From positions 806,001 through 870,000 of the forward strand of contig NZ_CP178543.1 in assembly GCF_047276495.1 (NCBI RefSeq): 64,000 nt of DNA, in the 5' to 3' direction. The notes below the pieces were generated by a model. The model ran no database searches. It saw only the letters and a list, made by a program, of their open reading frames with translations, and was not told the DNA's origin. Source of the DNA: Capilliphycus salinus (lineage in GTDB: Bacteria > Cyanobacteriota > Cyanobacteriia > Cyanobacteriales > Microcoleaceae). Shown here piece by piece: positions 9,389 to 17,494 of the stretch. Made by a program: the position numbers and the translations under genes. How positions within the stretch are numbered: position 1 is the first letter of the stretch; each line of letters opens with the position of its first letter.

Positions 9389-9604
9389 ATGTCAGGTCAA
9401 TCTAATTTAAACTGGAAAGTCAAACAAATATTATCAGAAATAGAAGACTTTGGTTTTCTAAAAAAAGATAATTCTTCGTTAACTTCTGCAAGTCATAAAG
9501 CCAACCTTTTCTCATCAAAATTTGCCGCTCAACTCATGAGTTATCGTTCGCCTGGTAGACGCGGAAATCCTCCAAATCGCGATCCTGGCGCACCTCACGC
9601 TTAA
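9389..9604 (+). CDS. Small protein with basic proline/glycine-rich tail, unknown function
   Basis: A 71-residue protein. The case for a real gene is the near-perfect ribosome site AAGGGGGAG six bases before the ATG, and its position 230 bp after the CHAT-CHASE2 gene on the same strand. The first 50 residues are mixed helix-like sequence (VKQILSEIEDFGFLKKD). The last 22 are basic and turn-rich: SYRSPGRRGNPPNRDPGAPH. There is no signal peptide, membrane helix or double-glycine leader. I do not recognise the family. It could be a substrate of the neighbouring CHAT protease, a modified-peptide precursor, or an unrelated small gene. Confidence 0.6.
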   Translation: MSGQSNLNWKVKQILSEIEDFGFLKKDNSSLTSASHKANLFSSKFAAQLMSYRSPGRRGNPPNRDPGAPHA

Positions 9605-9617
9605 TATGATTTCCATT

Positions 9618-9718
9618 ATAAACCGGGTTTATTAAGTTATCTCTCGGGGTCAGAAACCGGGTTTCTGAAGCTATCTCTCGGTTGAGAAATAAAGCTTACT
9701 CCTAGAAACCCGGTTTAT
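9618..9718. repeat. AAACCGGGTTT inverted-repeat element, about 100 bp
   Basis: The outer arms ATAAACCGGGTTT (9618-9630) and AAACCCGGTTTAT (9706-9718) are perfectly complementary. A second palindrome, CAGAAACCGGGTTTCTG, lies inside near 9651-9667. It sits between convergent genes and could end transcription from both sides. Related AAACCGGGTTTC pieces occur near 31170, 42660 and 63335. Confidence 0.75.
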
Positions 9719-9738
9719 AGATTATTGGAAAATAAAGG

Positions 9739-12700
9739 TTATCCCACCAACTCAGTTTCTGTTATAAAACTGTCTTCGGTGATAGAAAATGCAGAAACAT
9801 TGTTTAAAATTGCAATGGGTTGACCGAGTTCCAAAATACCGATAACGGTGGAAGTATCCCGCTGGAAAACCGCTAAGTCTGCAAAACTTAGACCATCCTC
9901 AAGCACAATTAAATCTTCCCCAACTTGGAAATCTTCAACGATATCGGTTCCGCTACTAGCAGAGAACACAAAATAATCGACATCTTCTCCACCAGTTAAG
10001 ATATCATTTCCTTCGTCTCCAGATAACCAATCAACCCCTGCTTTTCCTTTCAAAGTATCGTTATCTTTTCCACCATAAAGACTGTCCTGACCTTCACCTC
10101 CACAAAGAATATCTGCTGCTTGATTTCCGCTGATAAAATCATCTCCATTTCCACCAATTAAAGTATCCTGACCGCCAGAAGCGAGTTCATCTTCTGTATC
10201 GCCAAACAGGATATCATTTCCATCATTTCCACAGAGTTTGTCATTTCCTAAATCACCAAAAAGAACATCTTCTCCCGTTTCTCCGTAGAGAAAATCATCT
10301 TCTTTTCCACCTCGAATGGTGTCGTTTCCTTCACCACCCATCAGGGTATCATTACTACGATTTCCTCCAATAAAATCATCTCCAAAACCTCCCCAAATCA
10401 TATCTTGTCCTTCGGGTGAGGTGGTGTTGGGGTCATTGGTATCACCAAATAAAGTATCATCGCCTTCATCACCCGAGAGTGTATCATCTCCGAGATCTCC
10501 CCAAACCCGATCATTATCTTTTCCGGCGTAGGAAAAATCATTTCCTTTACCACCATAAATTTCGTCTTGTCCGTGACCACCTTGAATTAAATCATCCTCG
10601 GTATAACCAAACAAGACATCTTTTTCTCCCGCATCACCAACGGCGTTTTCACTACCATTCGACCCGATAATTGTGTCATTTCCCTCGTCGCCACAGAGGG
10701 TATCATTTCCTTCATCTCCAAAGAGGATATCGTTATGTTTTCCACCGTAAATCATATCGTGGGCTTCGTCTCCCATCAGCCGATCTTCTCCCTCATTTCC
10801 TGATAGGAAATCGTTCCCCAAACCGCCAAGCATCAAGTCTTTTCCGTTGGTGTCACGGGTTGCGGAATTTTCCGAGTCTCGACCTCCTAAAAGGGTGTCA
10901 TTTCCACTGTCTCCAAGCAGGGTATCCCCACCGATATCACCGCGAATGCGATCGTCATCTTTACCCCCTTCAAGCCAATCTTCACCTTCCATTCCGTTGA
11001 GAATATCTTTTCCACCAAAGCTAAAAAGTGCTTCGTTCTCTAAGGTTCCTGCGAGAAGATCATCCGCTTCGGTTCCGTTAATGGAAATTCCCATTGTTTT
11101 CACAAAATTTTCGTTAAGCGTTAGACGCTTCGGTAACGAAATTGCTTCTAATTTAGGAATGGTTGAACATCCACAATTTGAGTTATTTCCTGTTGGGATA
11201 GGTGTGGGTAAATTCTCTTCGTTTTCTCCGTCATCGGTTCGGGGAATACTGGTGTCATCTGTGTCTTCTGTTGGAGGAGTAGAAGATGATCTCGGAGGTT
11301 TATTTCCACCACCGTTATTTACCGGAGTTTCATTTCCACCACCGTTATTATCGGGAGTTTCATTTCCACCACCGTTATTTACCGGAGTTTCATTTCCACC
11401 ACCGTTATTTACCGGAGGTTCATTTCCACCACCGTTATTATCGGGAGTTTCATTTCCACCACCGTTATTTACCGGAGGTTCATTTCCACCACCGTTATTA
11501 TCGGGAGTTTCATTTCCACCACCGTTATTTACCGGAGGTTCATTTCCACCACCGTTATTATCGGGAGTTTCATTTCCACCACCGTTATTATCGGGAGTTT
11601 CGTTCTCATTTCCTCCGTTATTATCGGGAGGTTCATTTCCACCACCGTTATCTACCGGAGGTTCATTTCCACCACCGTTATTATCGGGAGTTTCGTTCTC
11701 ATTTCCTCCGTTATTATCGGGAGTTTCATTTCCACCACCGTTATTATCGGGAGTTTCATTTCCACCACCGTTATTATCGGGAGTTTCATTTCCACCACCG
11801 TTATTATCGGGAGTTTCGTTCTCATTTCCTCCGTTATTATCGGGAGTTTCATTTCCACCACCGTTATTATCGGGAGGTTCATTTCCACCACCGTTATTAT
11901 CGGGAGTTTCGTTCTCATTTCCTCCGTTATTATCGGGAGTTTCATTTCCACCACCGTTATTATCGGGAGGTTCATTTCCACCACCGTTATTATCGGGAGT
12001 TTCGTTCTCATTTCCTCCGTTATTATCGGGAGTTTCATTTACACCACCGTTATCTACCGGAGGTTCATTTCCACCACCGTTATTATCGGGAGTTTCGTTC
12101 TCATTTCCTCCGTTATTATCGGGAGTTTCGTTCTCATTTCCTCCGTTATTATCGGGAGTTTCGTTCTCATTTCCTCCATTATTATCGGGAGTTTCATTTA
12201 CACCACCGTTATTATCGGGAGTTTCGTTCTCATTTCCTCCGTTATTATCGGGAGTTTCATTTACACCACCGTTATTATCGGGAGTTTCGTTCTCATTTCC
12301 TCCGTTATTATCGGGAGTTTCATTTACACCATCGTTATCTACAGGAGGTTCAACAACTACAGGAGGTTCAACAACTACCGGAGGTTCAACAACTACCGGA
12401 GGTTCTACCGGAGGTTCAACAACTACCGGAGGTTCAACAACTACCGGAGGTTCTACCGGAGGTTCTACTACAGGAGGTTCTACCGGAGGTTCAACAACTA
12501 CAGGAGGTTCAACAACTACCGGAGGTTCAACAACTACCGGAGGTTCTACCGGAGGTTCATTTCCACCATCGTTATCTACAGGAGGTTCTTCAACTACAGG
12601 AGGTTCTATAGGAGGTTCAACAACTACCGGAGGTTCAACAACTACAGGAGGTTCAACAACTACAGGAGGTTCTTCAACTACAGGAGGTTCTACCGGAGGT

Positions 12701-14094
12701 TCAACAACTACAGGAGGTTCAACAACTACAGGAGGTTCAACAACTACAGGAGGTTCTACCGGAGGTTCAACAACTACAGGAGGTTCAACAACTACAGGAG
12801 GTTCAACAACTACAGGAGGTTCTTCAACTACCGGAGGTTCGCTATCTTCTACTTCATCTCTAACAGTAATATTGAAGCTTTTAACATCGGTTAAACCATC
12901 AGAGTCGGTAACAGTAATTTCAACCTTATAGATGTTATCTTGATCAACATCTGTCGGGTTTTCAAAGTCTGGAGGCTGTTTAAAGTTTAATTCTCCTGTT
13001 GTCTGATCGATAGTAAATAAATCCCTATCCTCTCCATTACTGATCTGATAAGTTAAACCTTTGCTTTCAGTATCTTTTTCGTCTATCGCATCAATATCAG
13101 TGACTAAGGTTGTATTTTCGGTTATGGAAATCTCCCCGATTTCCACTTCGTCGTTATTGATGATTTTGGGCGGTAATTCTACATCTTTTTGAATAAAGAT
13201 TCTTCCGGCTGAAATTAAGTCTAAGCTACCAAAAGATCTTTGTTTTGCATCAACTTCTGGTGTATTTTTCGGAAAATCGCTTAAACCAACTAAATCATTA
13301 CTATCATTAACATCCGGGGGAAAAAGCGAGAACCCATAGAAGGTTTGATCGTTAGTAACTTTGAGATCGGCGTAGGTGATAAAAAGTCCTGCGATCGCTT
13401 GTACACTCCCTAAAGCTGCGGTGGAACGTAAATTCGCTTCACCGGGGTCTTGTCGCATCACTTCAGCGAGAATTGAATTGGATGATTTCCCCCAACTATC
13501 TGCACTAATATTTTGAAGTTTTCCAAATGCTGTCGGATTCCCTTCTTCATCAATTGCTGTTATCGCTGCAATTTGAAGCGGATCGTTTCCACCTCTTTCT
13601 AAAATTAAAAAGCCAATTTTATCTAAGAATTCTTGCGGACTTGATAATCCTTTGCTAGCAACAAAGTCTACCCTTTCAATGTTATTATTGTTGTTATCTG
13701 TGTTGCCTTGGTTGGCAAAAATATTATCGGTTCCTCTGTTAATAACCCCACTGTACAAACTCTCCTCCATTGTGGTGACTAGGGAGGGTTTCAATGAAAT
13801 CTCGCTGTTGGTTCTATTTTCCTGTTCAAACCAAATGATTTGTCGTTCGCCTTTAATGTCATCATTATCAACTCGCTTGATATTGATTTTGTCCACAAAG
13901 GACACTAAATCATAGTTTTCACTGGTTTGACTCGTAAAACCTGTAATGGTCAGGTTATTTTGTTCTCCCACCTGAAAGTCGTGGGTAAATGTCTGTTTGG
14001 GAGAGTTAACTTCTGGCGCTGTATAGCGATCGTCACTGTTTTCGGGTAGATTATCGTAAACAGCAATTATGTCTCTAATAGGGGTAGTCATCAA
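9739..14094 (-). CDS. Very large RTX calcium-binding repeat protein with cadherin-like domain
   Basis: A 1451-residue acidic protein, probably exported by a type I (C-terminal signal) route and placed on the cell surface or in the sheath. Order: a unique N-terminal region (1-320) of unrecognised family with no N-terminal signal peptide; a cadherin-like domain (about 322-415, ending VTDSDGLTDVKSFNITV); a VVEPPV/VEPP hexapeptide tract (about 419-587); a long NETPDNNGGG and NENETPDNNGG tract (about 587-935); a short spacer with NSNCGCS; RTX repeats GGxGxDxLx from about 1009 to 1369 (for example LFGDEGNDTLCGDEGNDTI); and a C-terminal domain with YFVFSASSGTDIVEDFQVGED. Upstream CGGAG lies 9-10 bases before the ATG at 14094; a second ATG follows immediately. 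No secretion genes are next to it. Function (adhesion, motility or sheath) is inferred from architecture. Confidence 0.88.
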   Translation of the reverse strand: MMTTPIRDIIAVYDNLPENSDDRYTAPEVNSPKQTFTHDFQVGEQNNLTITGFTSQTSENYDLVSFVDKINIKRVDNDDIKGERQIIWFEQENRTNSEISLKPSLVTTMEESLYSGVINRGTDNIFANQGNTDNNNNNIERVDFVASKGLSSPQEFLDKIGFLILERGGNDPLQIAAITAIDEEGNPTAFGKLQNISADSWGKSSNSILAEVMRQDPGEANLRSTAALGSVQAIAGLFITYADLKVTNDQTFYGFSLFPPDVNDSNDLVGLSDFPKNTPEVDAKQRSFGSLDLISAGRIFIQKDVELPPKIINNDEVEIGEISITENTTLVTDIDAIDEKDTESKGLTYQISNGEDRDLFTIDQTTGELNFKQPPDFENPTDVDQDNIYKVEITVTDSDGLTDVKSFNITVRDEVEDSEPPVVEEPPVVVEPPVVVEPPVVVEPPVEPPVVVEPPVVVEPPVVVEPPVEPPVVEEPPVVVEPPVVVEPPVVVEPPIEPPVVEEPPVDNDGGNEPPVEPPVVVEPPVVVEPPVVVEPPVEPPVVEPPVEPPVVVEPPVVVEPPVEPPVVVEPPVVVEPPVVVEPPVDNDGVNETPDNNGGNENETPDNNGGVNETPDNNGGNENETPDNNGGVNETPDNNGGNENETPDNNGGNENETPDNNGGNENETPDNNGGGNEPPVDNGGVNETPDNNGGNENETPDNNGGGNEPPDNNGGGNETPDNNGGNENETPDNNGGGNEPPDNNGGGNETPDNNGGNENETPDNNGGGNETPDNNGGGNETPDNNGGGNETPDNNGGNENETPDNNGGGNEPPVDNGGGNEPPDNNGGNENETPDNNGGGNETPDNNGGGNEPPVNNGGGNETPDNNGGGNEPPVNNGGGNETPDNNGGGNEPPVNNGGGNETPVNNGGGNETPDNNGGGNETPVNNGGGNKPPRSSSTPPTEDTDDTSIPRTDDGENEENLPTPIPTGNNSNCGCSTIPKLEAISLPKRLTLNENFVKTMGISINGTEADDLLAGTLENEALFSFGGKDILNGMEGEDWLEGGKDDDRIRGDIGGDTLLGDSGNDTLLGGRDSENSATRDTNGKDLMLGGLGNDFLSGNEGEDRLMGDEAHDMIYGGKHNDILFGDEGNDTLCGDEGNDTIIGSNGSENAVGDAGEKDVLFGYTEDDLIQGGHGQDEIYGGKGNDFSYAGKDNDRVWGDLGDDTLSGDEGDDTLFGDTNDPNTTSPEGQDMIWGGFGDDFIGGNRSNDTLMGGEGNDTIRGGKEDDFLYGETGEDVLFGDLGNDKLCGNDGNDILFGDTEDELASGGQDTLIGGNGDDFISGNQAADILCGGEGQDSLYGGKDNDTLKGKAGVDWLSGDEGNDILTGGEDVDYFVFSASSGTDIVEDFQVGEDLIVLEDGLSFADLAVFQRDTSTVIGILELGQPIAILNNVSAFSITEDSFITETELVG
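9990..11070 (-). repeat. RTX nonapeptide-repeat coding region
   Basis: The encoded protein shows tandem GGxGxDxLxG-type calcium-binding nonapeptides broken by short spacers, the parallel beta-roll of RTX proteins. The DNA copies differ more than in the low-complexity tracts further upstream in the gene, so this part is older or under stronger selection. Confidence 0.85.
11300..12340 (-). repeat. 30/33-bp tandem repeat tract encoding NETPDNNGGG units
   Basis: About 1 kb of near-identical units. The 30-bp form encodes ten residues (NETPDNNGGG and the PPVNNGGG or PPDNNGGG variants) and the 33-bp form encodes NENETPDNNGG. Unit identity is very high and unit types are interspersed, which suggests repeated slippage or unequal exchange. 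Copy number is likely to vary between strains and may be misassembled in short-read data. Confidence 0.9.
12341..12840 (-). repeat. 18/12-bp tandem repeat tract encoding VVEPPV units
   Basis: About 0.5 kb of the 18-bp unit ACAGGAGGTTCAACAACT (as read on the plus strand) alternating with a 12-bp form ACCGGAGGTTCT. It encodes Pro/Val/Glu-rich VVEPPV and VEPP stalk sequence. One isolated NDGGNE-type unit near 12555-12580 shows that the two repeat types have been mixed. Confidence 0.9.
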
Positions 14095-14733
14095 TTTGCA
14101 CTCCGGTTTGATTCTAATCTTTCGATTAGAGTTTTTTCAAGGATTAAGGATAAAGAATGGTTGTTATCGGATAATTTCAGACTCAGAAATTTGTGTTTTC
14201 TAAGTCTGAAGCAAGAGATGCCCCTGTTAGTTTATTAACATCTCAGTATTTTCTCGGACTTCAGCTATATGTACAGTGTAATTTATTGAAAAACCAATGT
14301 CCGTATTTTTCCGGGAACTTTACAGAATTTTTACAAATTTACTGATTTGATAAACATTAGCTAGCTGAAAAAAAATAAAGTTCAAGATTAGATATTATAT
14401 GTTATACTTTTGTCGAGCTTCATTTCAAGAAAAATCCTTCTATAATGCCAGTTTCAGGGTCAGTTATCTATTTTTAGTTAAACCCAAGTTTTTCACTTTC
14501 TCTTTTGGGAGTTCTAGAAGATATTTTCTCCGTATCACTATATTTTTTTGACTCGCTGCTATCCGTAAAAATACGCAAATTTTAGCAATTGTGAAACCTT
14601 CTTATTTTTAATACATAGAAACGGGTTCCAATCAACTTTCTTTTATACAGACTCACAAGCTTTAACATCGAGGAGAAATGGAAACTCGATCTAACTACTC
14701 AATAGAAATTAACCCGAAATTTCAATAAAAATA
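14095..14733. other. Long intergenic region upstream of the RTX gene
   Basis: About 640 bp, AT-rich, with no supported gene on either strand. It must hold the promoter and leader of the minus-strand RTX gene. I see no repeat and no recognisable RNA gene in it. Confidence 0.5.
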
Positions 14734-14764
14734 CCGTCAAGGCTTGAAATACAGACCTTGACGG
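14734..14764 (-). terminator. Rho-independent terminator after crtD
   Basis: CCGTCAAGG (14734-14742) pairs with CCTTGACGG (14756-14764). On the minus strand the hairpin is followed by TATTTTTATT. It lies 38 bp past the stop of the minus-strand desaturase gene. Confidence 0.8.
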
Positions 14765-14801
14765 CGAAATACTCACGATGATTGATAATTTCGACAAATT
14801 T

Positions 14802-16349
14802 CTACAAGCGACTGGCTTCTACTTGTCGGACCACCGTTAACGCCGAATAAGACACCCCCGCCGTTCCTTCTCCCGGATGGGTACAGTCTCCGACTAACCA
14901 TAACTTGTCAAAAGGGGTGCGGTTGGCAAACCCAAACGGGCCAAAGGTCGGTATTCGTTGACCTATTCCCCCAACTACCCCTTGATCGCGGGCGGTAAAA
15001 TGTGCGAAAGTGCGAGGTGTAGCGGCTTCTTGGTAAACAAGCGTTTCCGGGGTGAGGTGAAAATAGGAACTCAAGCGGGCGATCGCATCTTTAGTATACT
15101 GTTGTTTTAACCCTTGATAATCGTCACAATTCCACCATTGGCGAGTATCGGTAAAACTCGAAGCGGTAATCGTCGCTTTCCCCTCCGGTGCGCGTCCATC
15201 GCCGGGATGACTCACCGAAACAAACAGGGAATTATTCTCCCCAATGATGCCATCGTAATCATAGAGAAATTGCAGATGAGGCGGACATCCGGGCGGAATA
15301 GCAGATTGCTCCACACCCAAGTATACAACGAAAGCGCCGGAAGCGGAAGGCAATTTATCAACTCGGCGTTTATAACCCTGTTGGAGAAACTCAGAAGGCG
15401 TTTGAGGTTGACTTTTCCCCATTCCCGTCAGTTGAACTAAATTTTGAGTCGTCACATTTGCAACCACAAAATCAGCCCTTTCTCGCCAAACTTCCCCGGT
15501 TTTTTGATTTTTAACCCGGACTCCGGTTGCTTGACCGTTCTCGGTTTCGATCGCTTCAACAGTATGGCGCATTAACAGTTTACCACCATCGCGTTCCAAA
15601 GCTTCCACCAAGCGATCGCTCAACACCTGCATACTGCCTTGTAAATGATACAACCCTTGGGGTTCGGTTGAAACCCCCAAAGCGGTTGCTGCGTACAATA
15701 ACGCCGTTTCTTCGGTATCAACTTGAGAATAAAGTTTTAGTTGTAAATCTAAAAAGGTTTTTAACCGTAAATTATCATCCAATTTGTACAAACGCAACGC
15801 ATCGGCTACGGTCATAAACGTAAACGGAAACGTAATGGCCGTATCGGGACGAAGTGCTTTTATCAGTTGCCAAAAATCCCAAATATTGCGGGGAGGTAAT
15901 ACCGGATCGCGTCCTTGAAACCGCCAACTGGCTTGAAATAATCGGTTCATTAATAACCAAAACGGTTCGCTACCCGGAAACTGATTTTGACGTTCTCTTT
16001 CCCATTTTTTCGGATCTCTCCAAACACTAATGGGTGAGGTTTCATTGGGGAGAAATACCGCACAAGCCGGGTCGCAAGGCGTGGCTTCAGGGAGTTCAAT
16101 ATTGAGTTCAGAAAAAATTCGATGATGAATTCCTCCCGGTTCGAGTCCGGCGACCTGGGTAGCCCCCACATCAAACGTAAACCCCCGTCGTTTGAAGGTG
16201 GAGGCGCATCCTCCGGGGACGATAGCCTGATCGAAGATGAGAACATCATAACCCCGATGGGCTAGTAACGCGCCTGCGGTGAGTCCCCCTATTCCCGCAC
16301 CAACTACGATAACTCGCGGTTTTGACTGATTTCTGTGAACCCTTGACAT
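14802..16349 (-). CDS. crtD: CrtD-type carotenoid 3',4'-desaturase (FAD-dependent)
   Basis: A 515-residue FAD-dependent oxidoreductase of the phytoene-desaturase superfamily. The N-terminal dinucleotide fold is VVGAGIGGLTAGALLAHRG. It is followed by PGGCASTFKRRGFTFDVGAT, which I associate with the cyanobacterial CrtD group that makes the 3',4' double bond of myxol-type carotenoids. A C-terminal FAD-contact segment LWLVGDCTHPGEGTAGVSYS is also present. The length is normal for the family. It starts at the ATG at 16349, is transcribed alone, and ends before a clear terminator. The exact reaction (CrtD rather than another carotenoid desaturase or isomerase) rests on my recall of family sequence, not on a search. 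Confidence 0.75.
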   Translation of the reverse strand: MSRVHRNQSKPRVIVVGAGIGGLTAGALLAHRGYDVLIFDQAIVPGGCASTFKRRGFTFDVGATQVAGLEPGGIHHRIFSELNIELPEATPCDPACAVFLPNETSPISVWRDPKKWERERQNQFPGSEPFWLLMNRLFQASWRFQGRDPVLPPRNIWDFWQLIKALRPDTAITFPFTFMTVADALRLYKLDDNLRLKTFLDLQLKLYSQVDTEETALLYAATALGVSTEPQGLYHLQGSMQVLSDRLVEALERDGGKLLMRHTVEAIETENGQATGVRVKNQKTGEVWRERADFVVANVTTQNLVQLTGMGKSQPQTPSEFLQQGYKRRVDKLPSASGAFVVYLGVEQSAIPPGCPPHLQFLYDYDGIIGENNSLFVSVSHPGDGRAPEGKATITASSFTDTRQWWNCDDYQGLKQQYTKDAIARLSSYFHLTPETLVYQEAATPRTFAHFTARDQGVVGGIGQRIPTFGPFGFANRTPFDKLWLVGDCTHPGEGTAGVSYSALTVVRQVEASRL

Positions 16350-16478
16350 GGATTGGCTTAATATTTCTTAACGTATTTTATCATAATTCATCTTCGGCGA
16401 TCGCGCAGACATCGCCACCAGAAGGAGCCTGAGGTGTTAAACTAATCGTTATTCGGTGTTTTTATAGCCCTATTTTTT

Positions 16479-17207
16479 ATGTCCGTAGCGAAAGATTTGG
16501 AAGCTTGGCAAACTCAAAACTCCGAGGAAATTGAAGTTCCTCCGAGTGATTTGTACAGTGAGGAACCGCCTTTGGAAAGTTATCTGCATCTCAAACAAAT
16601 TTTGTTACTCTTATCGGGTTTGGAATGGTTTTGGCGAGATCGAGATGATTTTTTTGCGGCTGGAAATCTAACAATTTATTATAGTCCCCGCCAGATTAAA
16701 ACTCAAGATTTTAGAGGTCCCGATTTTTTTGTGGTGTTAGGAACCGAACGCAAACCCCGGAAAAGTTGGGTGGTTTGGGCCGAGGAGGGGAAGTATCCTA
16801 ATATTATTATTGAATTGCTTTCCGACTCGACAGCCAAGACAGATAGAGGAGAGAAAAAGCTAATTTATCAGAATACCTTCCGCACACCGGACTATTTTTG
16901 GTTTGATCCCCATACATTGGAGTTTAAAGGGTTTCATTTGCTCGATGGAGAATATCAAGAGTTGCAACCGAATGAAAAAGGTTTGCTTTGGAGTCAACAA
17001 CTTCAACTTTGTTTGGGGGTTGAACGGGAACAGTTGCGGTTTTTTACGCCCGAAGGGGAATTAATTTTAACGCCCGAAGAAACCGCAAAAGCCAATCAAG
17101 AACAATTAGAAATGGAACGACAACAATTGGAAATAGAACGACAAAAAAATGAAAAATTAGCTGCAAAATTGCGAGAGTTAAATATCGATCCCCAGACTCT
17201 CTTGTAG
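16479..17207 (+). CDS. Uma2-family (DUF820) PD-(D/E)XK nuclease-like protein
   Basis: A 242-residue member of the Uma2/DUF820 family, which is greatly expanded in cyanobacteria and has a restriction-endonuclease-like fold. Marks are FRGPDFFVVLG (the PD motif), NIIIELLSDSTAKTDRGEK (the E-x-x-S region) and YFWFDPHTLEFKGFHL. The last 45 residues form a charged coiled coil (EQLEMERQQLEIERQKNEKL), common in this family. Biological role unknown. Two further copies lie at 25082-25657 and 25741-26379, but they are only distantly similar. Confidence 0.88.
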   Translation: MSVAKDLEAWQTQNSEEIEVPPSDLYSEEPPLESYLHLKQILLLLSGLEWFWRDRDDFFAAGNLTIYYSPRQIKTQDFRGPDFFVVLGTERKPRKSWVVWAEEGKYPNIIIELLSDSTAKTDRGEKKLIYQNTFRTPDYFWFDPHTLEFKGFHLLDGEYQELQPNEKGLLWSQQLQLCLGVEREQLRFFTPEGELILTPEETAKANQEQLEMERQQLEIERQKNEKLAAKLRELNIDPQTLL

Positions 17208-17494
17208 AAAAATTGGCGATCGCAATATCGGGTGTTCTACTCGGCAACTGTAGGAGGATAATCCCGCAAACAATAAAACGTGTAAGTTGAGCAGACCGTA
17301 GAAGTTACGCGAAAAACAAGCCTGCAATTGTCTTAGAGTAAGTTAATCTAGACGAAACCGATCGCTTTGGCAGAGTCAAAGGAGAATTTGCTAAAATTAT
17401 CCGGTAAATTTTGAAGAATGTCTCAAACTGTGCTGAAGATAAAAGGCAAGCGTCTTAAGATAGAAAGAGAAAAAACAATGTGGGATGGCAGCCA

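Noticed and set aside
11286..12611. 441-residue His/Tyr/Arg-rich open frame in the repeats
   Set aside because: Another repeat-driven shadow with no ribosome site and an implausible composition.
11300..12840. CRISPR-like array
   Set aside because: Regular short units are present, but they are coding, contiguous and without unique spacers. No cas genes are nearby.
10847..12931. 694-residue open frame opposite the RTX gene
   Set aside because: It is a by-product of tandem repeats whose lengths are multiples of three. The product is a simple repeat of SFPPPLLSGV-type units and the true frame has RTX and cadherin-like domains.
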